A stretch of 5,787 nucleotides of DNA from JALWZX01 sp964506905 (lineage in GTDB: Bacteria > Patescibacteriota > WWE3 > 2-01-FULL-39-13): contig CAZDNW010000042.1 in NCBI GenBank assembly GCA_964506905.1, positions 1 through 5,787 of the forward strand, given 5' to 3'. Below, one piece after another: positions 3,613 to 5,787 of this stretch; positions within the stretch are counted from its first letter, which is position 1; each line of letters begins with the position of its first letter. A program made the position numbers and the translations under genes. The notes under the pieces were generated by a model that was not told where the DNA came from, did not search any database, and was given only the letters and a program-made list of their open reading frames with translations.

Positions 3613-5601
3613 CTTATCTGTTGAAGCTTTTACTCTTTGTATCAAATACTCTCGATTTAATCTCTCAAAATACACTTGTACAATGACCGGCATTTTAGTA
3701 TTACTATTTTCAGCTATGGCGTACCATATATCAGCAATAGAGAATTTTGCATCTTTTGATAATCCAGCATTACTTAATTTTACGTTTATATCTGGAATAA
3801 CCGCTGATAGTACCTCTTGCCAACCTTGCAATGTTTTATATGGAAAATTTAGCGTTTCATCTGGTTGTATTGCTGGCAATGTGTCATCACCGAATAGTAC
3901 ATTTATCAATCTTTTTGATCTTGTGTTGTATTTAAATGTGGTAACAGAAAATTGCCCATCATTTTCAACTACGATATTATCACCAGCTGTATATCTAAGT
4001 CTTTGTACGTGCTGTAAAATACCTCGAAGTGAATCAGAAGTATGTTCTATCTCAGGCATCATATTAACTACCTCTACCCACCTAGACATAGGAACAAGCG
4101 TCAAAAACACGCGTACTTGCTCATCTGTATATCCTTTTAATCTCATGGTTACATACGATTGAATCCCTTTTTCAATTAATTCGTTAGTCTCTTCTCGCAT
4201 AATATTATTTTCTAGTTCTTCATGCACGTTTGGTTTGTTATTATTGTTGGTTTCTTGTTCGGTACCTTTCACATAAGTTCCTTGTTGCACATCATCATGA
4301 CTATTATGCACATTTGGTTTACCAACGTTGTCTGTCTGACCAGTTTTTTCACTACGATTCAGTCTTTTTAGCAATGCTTTTGTATGCATAGCTACTACGG
4401 AACTAGCCTTTTGATTTTCAGACTTTAACAACTTCTGATAAAAGTCGTAAATTGTCTGAACATCATCTATAGCATAATCTAACGGTTTGCCATAGTGTTC
4501 GACCTCAATTAATCTTGCGAGTATTTCGCCAGCTATTTGTGGCAAAACATACGCTTCTCTATATAGTCGTAAAATTGTTGCGATGTCACAATTCTCTTTC
4601 GAAAGTTCCTCATCTAGTTGTGCTTTTACCGTATCAAGCATTTCGTAATTTGCTCGACGAATGATATGAGATATAATGTGCCATTCTTCGTGCTTCATTA
4701 TACCCGCAACCCTTGTTGAAAGGTCATTATCAAATTCCCAATCATTATACCTATCATAATCAGCATTTACTCCAATAACAGGAGTTCGTTTATTCGACAC
4801 AGAAACTATAGTAGTACCACCATTCGCAGTTCTACTTATACCTACTACTTTTTCAAAAAAATTTTCAGCATCTTTTGTATTATCAAAAATAAATACAACA
4901 CCTAGGGGCGAATTTAAACTTTTTAACATATCACTTATATTACTAGAAAATGCTTGCTCTGATGTACTGGCACCACCGAAATTTATATCACTTGCATCAA
5001 GGTTACCTTGCATTGTACTGTTAGGACCATCTGTAGGATTAAAGTCAGGACTACTGCTTTGTTCGCCTTCGCTAGCTAGCATGTCGTCATCATAAGGCGT
5101 AGTATTATCGTTCAAAAAGCTCAAGTCTGGTCCGGGCATTTGGTCAGCACTCATTGTCACATCAAATAGATCGAAATCAAATATGTCCCCAAATAAAATT
5201 TCAGTAATTTCATTACTAGTAAATATTTTACCTGATATAACAACATTTCCACTTATACCAAATGAGAACCAATCAAGTAAAAATTCCCGTATATCAGTGT
5301 CATCAATCGATTCAACCCTTTCTTTAGCTTCCTTTATCATTTTATATACTTTTTTCACGCGGGTTGATGGATTTGCAACAATATTTGTAACATCATCTGT
5401 AGATTCACCTGTAACACTATCATCGGCTTCATTACCAAGGTGTTGCATAACCAAAACGATACCATCTGTATCTTGCATCGCTTCTTGTACTAATTTAAAT
5501 ATTTGAGGGTCATTATCACCGTAAAATTCACCGCCATGGGCGTTATTTTCAGGTAATATGGTTCCAATACTAGCAACTGGTGGTATAGGTAAAAAAGGCA
5601 T
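3592..5601 (-). CDS. Large protein of unknown family with an HEEWH zincin-type motif
   Basis: I do not recognise the family of this 669-residue protein. Four regions can be seen. (1) Residues 1-150 are mixed alpha/beta, with a proline-rich start but no signal peptide or membrane helix. (2) Residues 150-225 are an acidic linker rich in Asp, Ser, Asn and Thr. (3) Residues 230-415 are a folded domain with HEEWH at 304-308, fitting the HExxH zinc-peptidase motif (His304, Glu305, His308). About 50 residues on, GEILARLIE puts Glu359 where a gluzincin third ligand would be. (4) After a polar linker (416-470) with a repeated KPNVH (428-432 and 456-460), a C-terminal domain (about 470-660) contains KGYTDEQVRVFLTLVPMSRW. 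I infer a metal-dependent peptidase domain in a multi-domain, probably cytoplasmic protein. Without a signal peptide it could also be exported by another route. The ATG at 5601 follows a perfect TATAAT by 8 nt, with no Shine-Dalgarno. Stop TAA. Confidence 0.8.
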   Translation of the reverse strand: MPFLPIPPVASIGTILPENNAHGGEFYGDNDPQIFKLVQEAMQDTDGIVLVMQHLGNEADDSVTGESTDDVTNIVANPSTRVKKVYKMIKEAKERVESIDDTDIREFLLDWFSFGISGNVVISGKIFTSNEITEILFGDIFDFDLFDVTMSADQMPGPDLSFLNDNTTPYDDDMLASEGEQSSSPDFNPTDGPNSTMQGNLDASDINFGGASTSEQAFSSNISDMLKSLNSPLGVVFIFDNTKDAENFFEKVVGISRTANGGTTIVSVSNKRTPVIGVNADYDRYNDWEFDNDLSTRVAGIMKHEEWHIISHIIRRANYEMLDTVKAQLDEELSKENCDIATILRLYREAYVLPQIAGEILARLIEVEHYGKPLDYAIDDVQTIYDFYQKLLKSENQKASSVVAMHTKALLKRLNRSEKTGQTDNVGKPNVHNSHDDVQQGTYVKGTEQETNNNNKPNVHEELENNIMREETNELIEKGIQSYVTMRLKGYTDEQVRVFLTLVPMSRWVEVVNMMPEIEHTSDSLRGILQHVQRLRYTAGDNIVVENDGQFSVTTFKYNTRSKRLINVLFGDDTLPAIQPDETLNFPYKTLQGWQEVLSAVIPDINVKLSNAGLSKDAKFSIADIWYAIAENSNTKMPVIVQVYFERLNREYLIQRVKASTDKMTNSQN

Positions 5602-5609
5602 ATAACATC

Positions 5610-5615
5610 ATTATA
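5610..5615 (-). promoter_or_regulatory. -10 box of the zincin-motif gene
   Basis: A perfect TATAAT on the minus strand lies 8 nt before the ATG at 5601, predicting a leader of about 2 nt. No good -35 box is visible. The corresponding region falls inside the end of the upstream hydrolase gene. Confidence 0.55.
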
Positions 5616-5624
5616 CATTAATAA

Positions 5625-5787
5625 TTACCAAGATACATTTAATACTTTAAACTTTTCACACAACAAAACCCAATCATGATTTCCATTTATAAATTTAAGT
5701 TCCGAATTTTTAATTAACTGGCTGAATTTATATGCAATATCTTTACAAAACAACTCATCTTGAGTTCCCCATAAAATTAATGTGGGC
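5625..5787 (-). CDS. Alpha/beta hydrolase, C-terminal fragment (enters from the right edge)
   Basis: The minus-strand frame starting at 5786 is open for 53 codons up to a TAA at 5625-5627. It begins PTLILWGTQDELF and later contains KFINGNHDWVLL. This is the C-terminal signature of alpha/beta hydrolases: a strand 'P-T-L-x-L-W-G' followed by the acidic triad residue (Asp10 of the fragment), then the catalytic His (His37, in GNHDW) before the last helix. The nucleophile and the rest of the fold lie outside the window, so the substrate cannot be named. The gene stops 23 nt before the start of the zincin-motif gene on the same strand, so the two may be co-transcribed. Confidence 0.8.
   Translation of the reverse strand, partial: PTLILWGTQDELFCKDIAYKFSQLIKNSELKFINGNHDWVLLCEKFKVLNVSW

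Noticed and set aside
3376..3624. 82-codon open frame on the plus strand
   Set aside because: It lies antisense to the pyroglutamyl-peptidase-like gene, whose catalytic motifs show that the minus strand is coding.
3683..4162. 159-codon open frame on the plus strand
   Set aside because: It is antisense inside the 669-residue gene and Ser/Thr/Cys-rich, as expected of a reverse-complement frame.
5183..5506. 107-codon open frame on the plus strand
   Set aside because: It is antisense to the acidic N-terminal part of the 669-residue protein, and its Ser/Ile-rich product looks like a shadow.

Overview
The window is A+T-rich, gene-dense bacterial DNA with short intergenic gaps and mostly single-gene transcription units. 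Small proteins, a zincin-bearing giant of unknown family and the complete absence of Shine-Dalgarno motifs suggest a reduced genome, possibly of the Patescibacteria/CPR type. That placement is an inference and no gene here proves it. TGA ends two genes and Trp is encoded by TGG, so the UGA-as-glycine code of some CPR lineages is not in use.

Layout, left to right. (1) 1-116, minus: the N-terminal part of ribosomal protein L33 (rpmG), running off the left edge. (2) 256-485, minus: a roughly 230-nt structured RNA that I cannot assign to a family. It has a near-consensus promoter, a four-stem fold, about 50% G+C in its core and a perfect intrinsic terminator. (3) 540-1124, minus: an unrecognised 194-residue protein behind a near-perfect promoter overlaid by direct and inverted repeats. 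(4) 1279-1959, minus: a winged-helix protein fused to a degenerate Nudix domain, probably a ligand-sensing regulator. (5) 1960-2184: a divergent intergenic region full of palindromes, including a perfect 12-bp inverted repeat that straddles the next start codon. (6) 2185-3111, plus: an AlkA/OGG-like HhH-GPD DNA glycosylase with a substitution at the usual catalytic Asp. (7) 3131-3574, minus: a shortened pyroglutamyl-peptidase-I-like protein that keeps its Glu-Cys-His triad. (8) 3592-5601, minus: a 669-residue protein of unknown family with an HEEWH zincin motif. (9) 5625-5787, minus: the C-terminus of an alpha/beta hydrolase, entering from the right edge.

Two themes connect the genes. First, the -10 boxes sit only 6-9 nt before the start codons, which predicts leaderless or nearly leaderless mRNAs. 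Second, genes 4-6 look like a self-contained regulatory module in which a Nudix-like sensor repressor could bind the palindromes and control itself and the divergent glycosylase. No mobile element, CRISPR array, tRNA or rRNA was seen.
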